A stretch of 64,000 nucleotides of DNA from Devosia sp. Root436 (GTDB taxonomy: Bacteria; Pseudomonadota; Alphaproteobacteria; Rhizobiales; Devosiaceae). Positions 8,557 to 15,847 of this stretch are shown piece after piece. The notes below the pieces were generated by a model that was not told the origin of the DNA, did not search any database, and saw only the letters and a list, made by a program, of their open reading frames with translations. Position numbers and translations under genes: made by a program. Within the stretch, counting starts at the first letter, position 1. Each line of letters begins with the position of its first letter. The stretch is taken from positions 230,108 through 294,107 of the forward strand of contig NZ_LMEM01000013.1 of assembly GCF_001426345.1 (NCBI RefSeq), read 5' to 3'.

Positions 8557-8621
8557 ACAAGAAACCCGCCGGGGTGCGCAGTACGAAGCCGAGGCTCCGT
8601 CCGAGGCGTGGCGGGTCTTGT
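8557..8621 (-). ncRNA. Structured RNA candidate upstream of Abi_2 (abiF-motif-like)
   Basis: On the minus strand, arm ACAAGACCCGCC (8621-8610) pairs with GGCGGGTTTCTTGT (8570-8557): a 12-bp helix with a 2-base bulge. It encloses ~39 bases containing two GCCTCGG repeats and further pairing potential. It ends 20 bases before the Abi_2 ATG. A conserved abiF RNA motif is known upstream of Abi_2 genes in other bacteria; here the position and a long closing helix fit, but a covariance-model match was not tested. Confidence 0.55.
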
Positions 8622-8628
8622 TGGGGAG

Positions 8629-8658
8629 ATATATGCTTGAGACGGCCCTTGGTTGCAA
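8629..8658 (-). promoter_or_regulatory. Promoter candidate for the RNA/Abi_2/int transcript
   Basis: Minus strand -35 TTGCAA (8658-8653) and -10 ATATAT (8634-8629) are separated by 18 bases. Transcription would begin about 8622, directly at the RNA helix. It is the only good candidate in the 8622-8747 gap. Confidence 0.45.
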
Positions 8659-8747
8659 GGCATTCTTTGTGAACATTTTGTTACAGCGCCTGAAGGAACC
8701 TGCCAGGATTTCATCGCCCTTAGTCGTCCAGAGGCGTTTGCGGACGC

Positions 8748-9212
8748 TCACTTGGTCTTGCCTTCATCCAGCGCCGCAAGAGCGGCAGTCCGCTTGTCCC
8801 TCGCGTTTTTAAGGCCTTCCCTTACCGTCTCGATACGATCCATAGCCACCGCCTGGTCACCGTCGCCATAGATAGCTCTGGCCTTGCCGAGCATCTGAAC
8901 ATCGCCGGCTAAGGGGATTGCGATGTCGGCGATCTGGTTTGCTGTCAGCCGCTTGGGTTCGGATGCGTGAATCCGAGCAGCAAGTTCCTGCATCCCGTCT
9001 GCCCTATCATCGTAGATGAGTGCCATCTGGCAAAGACGGCGGATAGCCTCGGCTCTGGACCTTATGCGATGCGCGAAGCCCCAATCGTCGAGCGCTCTCG
9101 CCTCCGATTCGGACAGCATCATCTGAAATTTGATCGTTTTCAGTTCGTCCTTGGCCAACTCTCGGTCCCCAGATTGAGCCTCAAACATAGGGCAGTCATG
9201 GAAGAACCTCAA
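8748..9212 (-). CDS. Ribbon-helix-helix-like regulator, leftward
   Basis: This 154-residue protein has an RHH-like segment near residues 28-60 (KFQMMLSESEARALDDWG, SRAEAIRRLCQMAL) followed by a charged helical C-terminal half. Start TTG 9212 has GGAAG nine bases upstream; ATG 9188 is the alternative and keeps the domain. It is divergent from a second RHH gene across a region with inverted operators, so the two probably cross-regulate. It ends ~90 bases before the Abi_2 promoter region. Confidence 0.6.
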   Translation of the reverse strand: MRFFHDCPMFEAQSGDRELAKDELKTIKFQMMLSESEARALDDWGFAHRIRSRAEAIRRLCQMALIYDDRADGMQELAARIHASEPKRLTANQIADIAIPLAGDVQMLGKARAIYGDGDQAVAMDRIETVREGLKNARDKRTAALAALDEGKTK

Positions 9213-9215
9213 TAG

Positions 9216-9296
9216 ATGGAACTTCCATCACTTTGTTGACAAGTTGAATGAACCCCGCTAACCATACCTCCATTCCTAATGGAAGTGATGGAAGTT
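9216..9296. promoter_or_regulatory. Divergent operator region between two RHH genes
   Basis: A 12-bp perfect inverted repeat, AACTTCCATCAC (9220-9231) and GTGATGGAAGTT (9285-9296), flanks the intergenic region. The left copy overlaps a palindrome ATGGAACTTCCAT (9216-9228) and there is CCATTCCTAATGG at 9270-9282. Copies lie next to both gene starts, consistent with RHH repressor binding. Confidence 0.6.
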
Positions 9297-9485
9297 ATGG
9301 ACACCAACGAACTTAAGACGGAGCGGCTTTTGCTAATGATCGAGCCCGGGCTGATCAATCGCATCGATGATTATCGGTACGAGAACCGCATCCCCAGCCG
9401 TGCGGCCGCGGTGCGCGAGCTGATGCTCAAGGCGCTACCTCAAAACAAATCGGCCGAGGCAGCTTCCGCTACCCCGGCCGAATGA
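9297..9485 (+). CDS. Small ribbon-helix-helix regulator, rightward
   Basis: This is a 62-residue protein with a single RHH-type domain: a beta-like LLLMIEPGLINRIDDY, then ENRIPSRAAAVRELMLKAL. Such proteins bind DNA as dimers through the beta strand and act as repressors (Arc, Mnt, CopG types). ATGs at 9279 and 9288 are in frame; 9297 is chosen because GGAAG lies 11 bases upstream. The operator repeat overlaps its ribosome-binding region, suggesting autoregulation. It could be the rightward arm of the lysogeny switch. Confidence 0.7.
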   Translation: MDTNELKTERLLLMIEPGLINRIDDYRYENRIPSRAAAVRELMLKALPQNKSAEAASATPAE

Positions 9486-9488
9486 ACC

Positions 9489-9506
9489 GCTGCCCTGGCA
9501 GGCAGC
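9489..9506 (+). terminator. Weak hairpin after the RHH gene
   Basis: GCTGCC and GGCAGC form a 6-bp stem around CTGGCA just after the RHH stop. There is no U-rich tail, so it may be an attenuator or nothing; it separates the RHH gene from rha. Confidence 0.3.
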
Positions 9507-9534
9507 AATCCCAACATCATTGAAAGTCAACAAG

Positions 9535-10461
9535 ATGCAATCTGCATATAGCAGTTCGCAGGCCGAACTTCTACGCCCTGACGAACACCCCCTCACCATG
9601 TCGAGCAGCGATATCGCCAAGCTCACCCACAAGCGCCATGACAACGTGAAACGCACCATCGTCGCCCTTGCCGATGCAGGTGTGATGACGCTTCCTCAAA
9701 TTGAGGAAACGTCTTTCCTCGATACCAAGGGAAAGGCCCAGTACACCACCGCCTATCGGCTGATCGAGCGCGACACCTATGTCGTGGTCGCCAAACTCTC
9801 TCCCAAGTTCATGGCCGCAGTCGTGGACGAGTGGATCGATCTGCGCGGCGGAATTTCGCTCCACGGTGGAGCGAAATTCGACCTGATCGAGTTCGCCGAC
9901 CGCGCTCGTACCGACATCGAAGCCGTCCGCGACCTCATTGCCCGCGAAGGTCACGGGACACGCGGCGCCCTGATCAAGGCGGTGAAGGAACTGGCCGGCA
10001 ATCCGATCGGCGCCCTCAAGTCCTATCTCGACGATCGCTTCATGGCCTCGCGTGAGCGGGACAAGATGGTGATCGGCAGCTTGGCGACGCTCGATAGGTC
10101 GGTTGGCCAGGTGCTCGCTCTCGCCCGGCGAGCGCTCGAGCCTGATGCTTTCGTTGCCGGCGATTGGGTGGCCGTAAGCGGCGTCTATGCCCTCGCCGGC
10201 GTCAACGGCCCAGTCCCTCGCCAGAAGTCGCTCAGCGCCCGCCTGACGGTATCCCTGGTGGCATTCTGCATCGAGACCCATCGTCAGATGGACATGCGAG
10301 GCATCAACTTCGATCGCAAAGTCCACCTCTACCGCGCCACTGCTGTCCGCGCATGGCTCAAGGATCGCGGCAAGGCACTGATTGACCAGCACATCGCCAA
10401 GCACTCTGCTCAGACGGTGATCGCCTTCCCCGGCCAGCCGGTGGAAGGGGGTGCGAAGTGA
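9535..10461 (+). CDS. rha: Rha family phage regulatory protein
   Basis: This is a 308-residue protein. The N-terminal ~110 residues match the pRha domain (MSSSDIAKLTHKRHDNVKR, YRLIERDTYVVVAKLSPKF, VVDEWIDLR). In lambdoid phages Rha interferes with growth in certain host backgrounds and is thought to be regulatory. The C-terminal part (from ~190) has ALAGVNGPVPRQKSLSARL and YRATAVRAWLKDRG and may be a second DNA-binding or antirepressor-like module. ATG 9535 is chosen over a TTG at 9520. It begins the early rightward operon; its stop overlaps the next start as GTGA. Confidence 0.85.
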   Translation: MQSAYSSSQAELLRPDEHPLTMSSSDIAKLTHKRHDNVKRTIVALADAGVMTLPQIEETSFLDTKGKAQYTTAYRLIERDTYVVVAKLSPKFMAAVVDEWIDLRGGISLHGGAKFDLIEFADRARTDIEAVRDLIAREGHGTRGALIKAVKELAGNPIGALKSYLDDRFMASRERDKMVIGSLATLDRSVGQVLALARRALEPDAFVAGDWVAVSGVYALAGVNGPVPRQKSLSARLTVSLVAFCIETHRQMDMRGINFDRKVHLYRATAVRAWLKDRGKALIDQHIAKHSAQTVIAFPGQPVEGGAK

Positions 10462-11312
10462 GCGGCCCGCGCGGGGAAGCCCGCCCGGTCGAGCCCGGAA
10501 TGTCGCGGCGTGTTGCACTGACGGGCATGGGGGCGGCACTTTCTTCGGCGGCTCTCGGTGCTGCTACAGTGCCGGCCCTTGCCGCAGCGCCAGGTGCCGA
10601 TGATCCTGAGACGATTGGCCTCTCGGGGTTGGCGCTGGCGGCCGTGCACATCGAGCGCGCCGTCCAGGCCATGGCTCCGGTCACGTTCGGCCGCTGGTCG
10701 GTCAAAATTCATTCGGGCCAGCCTGACCAGTCATGGTGCTTCCACCAGGAAACCAATCTGGTGCTGCGGGCCATCAACCTTCATCGGCGTGCCAGCGAAG
10801 CTGTCGATCAGGCTCTTGAGCGCCGTAACGCCGCTCAGGCCCGAATGGAGGCAAACCCTCGCTACGAATGGCGCCCCCGGGTTCAGGTGGGTCAGTACGT
10901 TGCCATGGGTGGAAACCCGGGGGCCCCGATCTACGCCTACGATGTCGATGACATTGAGCGTCACAGCAAGCAGTGGCAAGGGCTGGGCCTCGCGCTGCAT
11001 CGTCCTGAAGAAGCCGAGGCCTACCGTGTGAAATTCGCCGGCCTGCGCGATGAGCTTGAAGCTAAGCTGAGGCGGAAGAAGCGCATCGAATATCGCTCCG
11101 GCTACTCCGCAGCTGACAAGGCGCTCTCCGCAGCTTGGCGGGCCGAAGAGGTGGCCGCCATTGCGTTGGTGCTGGTTCAGCCCGCCACGCCCCGCGATGA
11201 GGCTGAAAAGCGCGCCTACATTCGCGGCAAGCCCAGCTTCGAAATGAACAATTGGGACGTCGAGACCCTGTTCGATGCACTGAGAGCAAACGTTGGGGGG
11301 CTGCGGTCATGA
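10458..11312 (+). CDS. Early protein with Tat-type signal sequence
   Basis: This is a 284-residue protein with start GTG 10458 (GTGA overlap with rha). Residues ~16-45 form a twin-arginine-like leader (SRRVALTGMGAALSSAAL, then an Ala-rich end ALAAAPG), predicting export after folding. The mature part is charged and helical and no family is recognised. An exported protein in an early phage operon is unusual. It is followed by a second gene with a similar leader (ATGA overlap). Confidence 0.6.
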   Translation: MSGPRGEARPVEPGMSRRVALTGMGAALSSAALGAATVPALAAAPGADDPETIGLSGLALAAVHIERAVQAMAPVTFGRWSVKIHSGQPDQSWCFHQETNLVLRAINLHRRASEAVDQALERRNAAQARMEANPRYEWRPRVQVGQYVAMGGNPGAPIYAYDVDDIERHSKQWQGLGLALHRPEEAEAYRVKFAGLRDELEAKLRRKKRIEYRSGYSAADKALSAAWRAEEVAAIALVLVQPATPRDEAEKRAYIRGKPSFEMNNWDVETLFDALRANVGGLRS

Positions 11313-11716
11313 GCATGATCACCCGCCGCCTTATGATCCAGGCTCTGCCGTTCATCGGCGCTGCCGCTGGCATCCCTGTCGCGCTGGCGGTCCCCACCGA
11401 AGCGAACGAGGCCCAGTCAGCGCAAGAGCAGATCGACCACCATGTTGCGGAGCTGGTGAAGCTCATCACCGACACCGCCGGCCCTTGCGATGGGTGGCGC
11501 CTGTATATCAGTTCGAACCCATGGGATCACCCCGAGCCCTTCCTGCGCGCCGAGCGCTTCTGGCGCGTCAATGAGCGCATGCGGGATGGTAGCCCGCGGA
11601 CCATGCTAGTTGACCGCATGCGGACCTTCAATCATCGCACTGGCGAGCATAACGACTACGACCCGATGATCGACCTCGCCGGCTGGGTGCCCAAGGCGGG
11701 AGGCATCAATGTCTGA
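11309..11716 (+). CDS. Second early protein with Tat-like leader
   Basis: This is a 135-residue protein starting at ATG 11309, overlapping the upstream stop as ATGA. The N-terminus ITRRLMIQALPFIGAAAGI followed by PVALAVPTEA looks like an RR-containing export signal. The mature region has CDGWRLYISSNPWDHPEPF and LVDRMRTFNHRTGEHNDYD. No family is recognised. The stop overlaps the next gene. Confidence 0.6.
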   Translation: MSMITRRLMIQALPFIGAAAGIPVALAVPTEANEAQSAQEQIDHHVAELVKLITDTAGPCDGWRLYISSNPWDHPEPFLRAERFWRVNERMRDGSPRTMLVDRMRTFNHRTGEHNDYDPMIDLAGWVPKAGGINV

Positions 11717-11996
11717 CCCGCTGCTCAAAGCCATCGCCGACTATCGTGCCGGCCTCGCCGCTTACAGCGCAACGCCGGACGTGGTGACCAATGCGCTGGA
11801 GCAGGAGGTCATCGCCTGCACCTATGGCCCGCCAAGGGCCGTGCTGAACGAGTGGAAATTGCCGGCACAATCGCTGGCCGAGGTCCACCAGGCAATTCGA
11901 GTTGCCCTGGATGAGGGTGTCGTCTCCGATGTGCAGGAACGGATGCTGGAAGCGGCCCTGGGCTTCTTTGAGGAAATGGGGGGTGCCAATGGCTGA
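11709..11996 (+). CDS. Hypothetical early phage protein
   Basis: This 95-residue, mostly helical, acidic protein overlaps the preceding gene by 8 bases and the following by 8 bases, so it is certainly part of the early operon. No motif is recognised (MSDPLLKAIADYRAGL, EVIACTYGPPRAVLNEW). Confidence 0.65.
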   Translation: MSDPLLKAIADYRAGLAAYSATPDVVTNALEQEVIACTYGPPRAVLNEWKLPAQSLAEVHQAIRVALDEGVVSDVQERMLEAALGFFEEMGGANG

Positions 11997-12315
11997 TCGG
12001 CCCGAAACCCTCGCCGACGATCTGATCTGGGGGGTGGCGTCAATCGCCGCCTTCATCGGCCGCACGCCGCGGCAGACATGGGAAGCACTCGACAAGGGGC
12101 AACTGCCGGCCCGCCAAGTCAATGGCCGCTGGTGCGTCAGCCGAAGCCGCCTGCGGACGTTCTTCGCTGGCGTGGACATCGGGGAGGCGCAGAGCGCTTC
12201 CCCGGCTCCTGAGCCTCCGCTGGCGATGCCTAAGCCCTCGAAGGCCACAGGCAAGCACAAGCGCGCGACGGCAACGATCCACAAGCTCACGCCACGCAAA
12301 GGGAGGGCAGCATGA
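11989..12315 (+). CDS. HTH (excisionase/MerR-like) DNA-binding protein
   Basis: This 108-residue protein begins at ATG 11989 inside the previous gene's end. Residues ~12-55 resemble a winged-helix/excisionase-like domain (VASIAAFIGRTPRQTWEALDKG, then QVNGRWCVSRSRLRTFFAG). The tail is basic (KATGKHKRATATIHKL). It could be an excisionase or an early regulator; its location in the early operon fits either. Confidence 0.6.
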   Translation: MADRPETLADDLIWGVASIAAFIGRTPRQTWEALDKGQLPARQVNGRWCVSRSRLRTFFAGVDIGEAQSASPAPEPPLAMPKPSKATGKHKRATATIHKLTPRKGRAA

Positions 12316-12408
12316 AATTCCGGCTGACCGAATTGGCCCTGGGCCGTCCTCGGCGCCCTCGCCATCGACTTTGCAGTCGTCCTTGTCCTGTTTGGAGTGG
12401 GGCCATGA
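12312..12408 (+). pseudogene. Frameshifted 31-residue single-TM protein
   Basis: ATG 12312 has GGGAGGG upstream and overlaps the preceding stop (ATGA). It encodes MKFRLTELAL, then loses frame in a GGG run at 12341-12343. In the +1 frame the sequence continues as AVLGALAIDFAVVLVLFGV and stops at TGA 12406-12408, overlapping the next gene's start (ATGA). Removing one G gives a perfect small membrane protein coupled at both ends. The frameshift may be natural or a sequencing error. Confidence 0.5.
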
Positions 12409-12650
12409 TCCGTCCTTTTCAAATCCGCGCCGGCCGGGCTTTGCTCGGCTGGTCCGCCGCCGATCTGGCCAAGGCCGCCGGCATATCGGTCTCGTCCATC
12501 ACGCGGGCCGAGACGGCCGATGGCCCGGTGCCGCTTAAGGCTGACAGCCTCGTCCTGGTGATCCGCGCCCTGCGGCGTGCCGGCGTCGACTTCGTCAAAC
12601 AGGGCGAAAAGATCGGCGTGGTGCTGGACACTTCGAAGGTGAGCTCATGA
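12405..12650 (+). CDS. XRE-family HTH regulator
   Basis: This is an 81-residue protein with a Cro/C1-type helix-turn-helix (IRAGRALLGWSAADLAKAAG, ISVSSITRAE) followed by a dimer-like C-terminus (LVIRALRRAGVDFV). ATG 12405 is preceded by GGAGTGGGG. An in-frame extension to 12312 would translate the wrong frame of the disrupted small gene and is rejected. It overlaps the next gene by 4 bases. A Cro-like early regulator is the simplest reading. Confidence 0.75.
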   Translation: MIRPFQIRAGRALLGWSAADLAKAAGISVSSITRAETADGPVPLKADSLVLVIRALRRAGVDFVKQGEKIGVVLDTSKVSS

Positions 12651-13129
12651 AGCGGCCTTCCGAAATCCTCGCCGGCGGGAAGCCCGGCCAACGGGCCCCC
12701 TGGTTCTCGCTGCCGTTGGTGCGCTTCGATGAAACCATCGGGCCGCTGGCCGACGGTATCCGGTCTTTGCCAGATGACCTGCTAGCCACCGAAATCGATC
12801 AGCTCGTGTCGATTTGTTCCGAAGGTGGCGGCCACCATGGCGAGCGCTTGATGCTCGGCATCTACGACGCTGAGTTGGCCCGTCGTGGTGACCCGACGAT
12901 GCAATTTGACCAGGCGCTCGACCTGGCCTTGTTCCGCATCGAGCGCCAGACCAACGATGCCGATCGACGGGTTGTCGAAGACATAGGCCGTCGCATTTTC
13001 GCAGCCGGCGGGCGGGTGGCACTGGTCGCCGCCTATCGCCGAATGATGGCGCTGGCCCGGCCAAAGAAGCGATCGGTTCGGGAGAAGATGCTGGCCAAGC
13101 GGTGGAGTGGAATCGGTGGCGCGCAATGA
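12647..13129 (+). CDS. Hypothetical early phage protein
   Basis: This 160-residue soluble, helical protein is coupled to its neighbours by ATGA overlaps at both ends. Visible segments include LLATEIDQLVSICSEGGG and GRVALVAAYRRMMALARPKK. No family is recognised. Confidence 0.65.
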   Translation: MKRPSEILAGGKPGQRAPWFSLPLVRFDETIGPLADGIRSLPDDLLATEIDQLVSICSEGGGHHGERLMLGIYDAELARRGDPTMQFDQALDLALFRIERQTNDADRRVVEDIGRRIFAAGGRVALVAAYRRMMALARPKKRSVREKMLAKRWSGIGGAQ

Positions 13130-13428
13130 TCATTGATCATTCAACGACGGACAAATTGATCAACGGGATGCTCGCTGACCGGAGGCTCTCACCTTCTGCA
13201 TTTCGGGTGGGTGTGTGGCTGGCCGTATACATGGCACGCAGCGCGGCACCTGTGGCTGATCCGTCAATCGCAGAAATCGCCGAGGAGCTTCACATCAGCG
13301 CTCGCTATACCTCGTCGTGCTTGGCGCAGCTACGCAAGGCAGGGTGGGTTACTTGGGTTAGGCCGAACCGACAGACTACAAACGAATATAGGTTTGACCT
13401 CTTGAACATCGGGAGGGGCACGCAGTGA
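13126..13428 (+). CDS. Winged-helix HTH protein
   Basis: This 100-residue protein resembles the DNA-binding part of phage replication or regulatory proteins: LSPSAFRVGVWLAVYMA, SIAEIAEELHISARYTSSCL, LRKAGWVTWVRPN (HTH then wing). ATG 13126 overlaps the upstream stop. It directly precedes a gene with internal repeats; together they could form a split replication initiator, which is inference. Confidence 0.65.
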   Translation: MIIDHSTTDKLINGMLADRRLSPSAFRVGVWLAVYMARSAAPVADPSIAEIAEELHISARYTSSCLAQLRKAGWVTWVRPNRQTTNEYRFDLLNIGRGTQ

Positions 13429-14084
13429 GCAGGTCAACTCCGCCCCGTTATACACCTGATGAAATCATGGGTCTTGAACTGAGAAAATATCTCACCCGCA
13501 TCTACCGCGCGCGAAAGCGCGAGGGTCTTGCGATAGGTGGCCTCGACGGTTGGGCAAGGGCCATATGCTATGTCTCTGCCCGCGTTGATACCGCCGTGAA
13601 TTTACGGTCGGTGACCAGGCACTGCCTCCGTGTCGGCATCGATATTCCTGATACCATCTTGGAGCCAGTGGTTCGCGAGGTCGCCGCCGCGCGAGCGGCC
13701 GGCGCCTTGACCTTCAGTTCAGCATTGGTTGGCGAGATGATTCAGCTCACCGCTGCCGAGCGTGAAGAGCACGAGGTCAGGCGACTTATCGATGCTTGCG
13801 ACCAGCCCGCCGATGATCGGCGCCGAGCCACGGCCCGAGAACGAAGTGCAAAACGCCGTGCTGATCGCGGGGGTAAGCCCCGCTCAGCATCATTCCAGGC
13901 CACTAAACCTTGGATTGCTGAAGGCAAAACCCGCACCGCTTGGTTCGAGGAGCGGCGGCGTCTCGGACTAACACGTCACAGCCACCCAGATATATTTATA
14001 AGGAAGAAGGGTGATCGTGACGAAACAGTCCAGAACACCAGTGATCGTGACGAAACAGTCCAAGATAACGAGGTGGTCGAATGA
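13425..14084 (+). CDS. Early protein with internal tandem repeat, possible replication protein
   Basis: This 219-residue, strongly basic protein has start GTG 13425 (GTGA overlap). The N-terminal half is helical (DEIMGLELRKYLTRIYRARK), the middle arginine-rich (DDRRRATARERSAKRRADRGG), and the end contains a duplicated unit DRDETVQ encoded by a 22-bp DNA repeat with 30-bp period. No domain is firmly recognised. Repeats within an initiator gene are a known origin layout in phages such as lambda, so replication is a reasonable but unproven guess. Confidence 0.6.
   Translation: MSRSTPPRYTPDEIMGLELRKYLTRIYRARKREGLAIGGLDGWARAICYVSARVDTAVNLRSVTRHCLRVGIDIPDTILEPVVREVAAARAAGALTFSSALVGEMIQLTAAEREEHEVRRLIDACDQPADDRRRATARERSAKRRADRGGKPRSASFQATKPWIAEGKTRTAWFEERRRLGLTRHSHPDIFIRKKGDRDETVQNTSDRDETVQDNEVVE
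14011..14062 (+). repeat. 22-bp tandem direct repeat inside coding sequence
   Basis: The segments 14011-14032 and 14041-14062 are identical (begin GTGATCGTGACG, end AACAGTCCA) with an 8-base spacer. They are in frame and duplicate DRDETVQ. They could act as iterons of a replication origin. Only two copies are present. Confidence 0.7.
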
Positions 14085-14428
14085 CCAAATCAGCGACCCC
14101 CGACTGGCTCCAAGTCGCCGCCGACGCATCGGCGAGGGACGCATTTCTGGCATGGTCCGAGTGCGAGGACTTCTCCGTTTACGCTGACCGGCGATGGGCC
14201 ATCATGCATTCCGCAAGGGCGCTCGGCGATGACTATGAAAGATGGTCGATTTTGTTCGAGGGACGATTGGCCGAGTTGATTGGCGCGGCTGCAGGGGTGG
14301 TCAGCGCTGAGCGAGCGCGCGCTGCCCAGATCGTGGCCACCTATCTCGATCATCCCAACCTGGCCGGCAATGACCTGGCCTTACACCTCATCGCCGAAAT
14401 GGTCACCGCCATCAGGAGCCAGACTTGA
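14081..14428 (+). CDS. Hypothetical early phage protein
   Basis: This 115-residue helical protein (FLAWSECEDFSVYADRRW, LAELIGAAAGVVSAERA) is coupled by ATGA to the preceding gene and by TTGA to the following one. No family is recognised. Confidence 0.65.
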   Translation: MTKSATPDWLQVAADASARDAFLAWSECEDFSVYADRRWAIMHSARALGDDYERWSILFEGRLAELIGAAAGVVSAERARAAQIVATYLDHPNLAGNDLALHLIAEMVTAIRSQT

Positions 14429-14955
14429 ACCTCCATGTCCCGCCATACGCCCTCATCGATCGCCCACTGTGGACGCCCGACACAGTCAAGGAGGCGCTGG
14501 TCGATGCCTTCGCCACAATAGAGCGCACCACGCCTCGCGTCGGCCCGACGCGCGCCGTCCAGCAGATATTCCGCGGCAAGAACCCGGAGGAGGTCGCCCT
14601 GATCCGACTTCTGAACGATGACCAACTGGCGTTCCTGCGCGCCGGAGCGAAGCAACGCCCGGCGCGGGTCACGCCGCAGGACATCAGCCAGGCCGAAGCG
14701 GTAGTGCTTGGCACCGATGAACACCCGGCATGGCTCGCCACCCTCGATGATGAGCATCGACCCAAGCTCGTTCTGTGGGTGCTGCACGAGGTCGGCAAGG
14801 ATCTCGGCATCAGGCAGAAAACTCTTCGCCAGCGGTGCGAGCAACTGAGGTGGGCGAAGCGATCCTTCTATCGCCATGTCGATAGTGCCGCGGGCAAGAT
14901 AGCGGTTCGACTAAATCGAGATGGCATCGAGGCATGGCTAGAGCCACGTCGCTGA
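14425..14955 (+). CDS. Phage HTH-like protein (DUF6362-like)
   Basis: This is a 176-residue protein with likely start TTG 14425 overlapping the previous stop. The N-terminus WTPDTVKEALVDAFATIER and the C-terminal LRQRCEQLRWAKRSFYRHVD followed by AAGKIAVRLNRDG resemble a small phage family (DUF6362) found before packaging genes in Hyphomicrobiales phages. It may be a late regulator or DNA-binding protein; the assignment is tentative. Confidence 0.6.
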   Translation: MNLHVPPYALIDRPLWTPDTVKEALVDAFATIERTTPRVGPTRAVQQIFRGKNPEEVALIRLLNDDQLAFLRAGAKQRPARVTPQDISQAEAVVLGTDEHPAWLATLDDEHRPKLVLWVLHEVGKDLGIRQKTLRQRCEQLRWAKRSFYRHVDSAAGKIAVRLNRDGIEAWLEPRR

Positions 14956-15027
14956 CGCGAAACTGCTCAGAAGGCTTAGATTTCTGGACTTCTGCAATGA
15001 TCATCGCCACCTTCCCCTGACACGCAC

Positions 15028-15396
15028 ATGGATGGTGGTTTGATGCTTGCAGAGAGCTTGCCGCGCACTTCGTCGTTTGCCACCGACAGGCAACGCGGAG
15101 GTGCCGCGTTCGTCGAGCGATGGACCAATGCCAGGGCCGGCGTAATCGGGTTCCTCACCGGGCGCGGCTACAGTTCCTGCTCCATCGCCGAACGGATCGA
15201 CGACCGTCCAGAGACGGTCCGGCGAATGTGGACGCTCTGGGATCTATCGGCCTATGGCCACGACGGTCGCGCGCCGCAGGTCGTGGTTCCGCTCAGCCAG
15301 CGCGATCGGGCACACCTGGCCGGTGCCGCCGCGACCGCGGGGCTCACCATCGAGGCCTATTGTGAGCAGATATTGGTCAACTCGATTCGGCGGTGA
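15028..15396 (+). CDS. Hypothetical HTH-like phage protein
   Basis: This 122-residue protein has a central helix-turn-helix-like stretch (GYSSCSIAERIDDRPETVRR, RMWTLWDL) and a C-terminal VPLSQRDRAHLAGAAATAG. Starts at 15028 and 15043 are both possible. It is the last gene of the early rightward block and faces the minus-strand tautomerase gene. Confidence 0.55.
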   Translation: MDGGLMLAESLPRTSSFATDRQRGGAAFVERWTNARAGVIGFLTGRGYSSCSIAERIDDRPETVRRMWTLWDLSAYGHDGRAPQVVVPLSQRDRAHLAGAAATAGLTIEAYCEQILVNSIRR

Positions 15397-15508
15397 TGCC
15401 CAGATGCCAACGGACTCTCCGAAAGCACGTGACACCGTGGCACTCCTGGGCCGATAAATGCACCTGTCGCTGGTAGGTTGAGAGATCTGCGCAGCATGAT
15501 CGACCATC

Positions 15509-15730
15509 TTAATCGTTGCTGGGCTCGGCCTGAGCTTGTGACCATAGTTCTGTCAGGCTCTGGCCCTTGCGCCCCCAGTTGTCGGTTTCCACCTCATCGA
15601 TCACGACAAAGATGTATTCCGGGTTGCGTCCCAGCTCCTCGACCAGCACGTCGGTCATGCGCCGTATCACGGCCTTCTTCTGATCGACCGAAGCGACGCC
15701 CTTGGCGATCTCTATTCTTACGATTGGCAA
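15509..15730 (-). CDS. 4-oxalocrotonate tautomerase family protein
   Basis: This is a 73-residue protein. It begins MPIVRIEIAKG, leaving Pro1 as the N-terminal catalytic base after Met removal, and continues with RMTDVLVEELGRNPEYIFVVIDEV, the tautomerase pattern. The family isomerises 2-hydroxymuconate-like compounds; the substrate here is unknown. It sits with two other leftward small genes between early and late operons, and looks like cargo rather than a phage function. Confidence 0.85.
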   Translation of the reverse strand: MPIVRIEIAKGVASVDQKKAVIRRMTDVLVEELGRNPEYIFVVIDEVETDNWGRKGQSLTELWSQAQAEPSND

Positions 15731-15847
15731 AGTGGAAACCCTGTCTGTTCCTGGCCGGGCGGTAACCCTAGGCCCTGCACACTGCCTTCGGCAACGGGTC
15801 GCCGCACCGTCGGCCCAACCCCATTCCTTGGCATAACAGGCAGGGGG

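Noticed and set aside
14011..14062. CRISPR-like repeat
   Set aside because: Only two copies with an 8-base spacer, in frame within a gene; no array or cas genes anywhere in the window.
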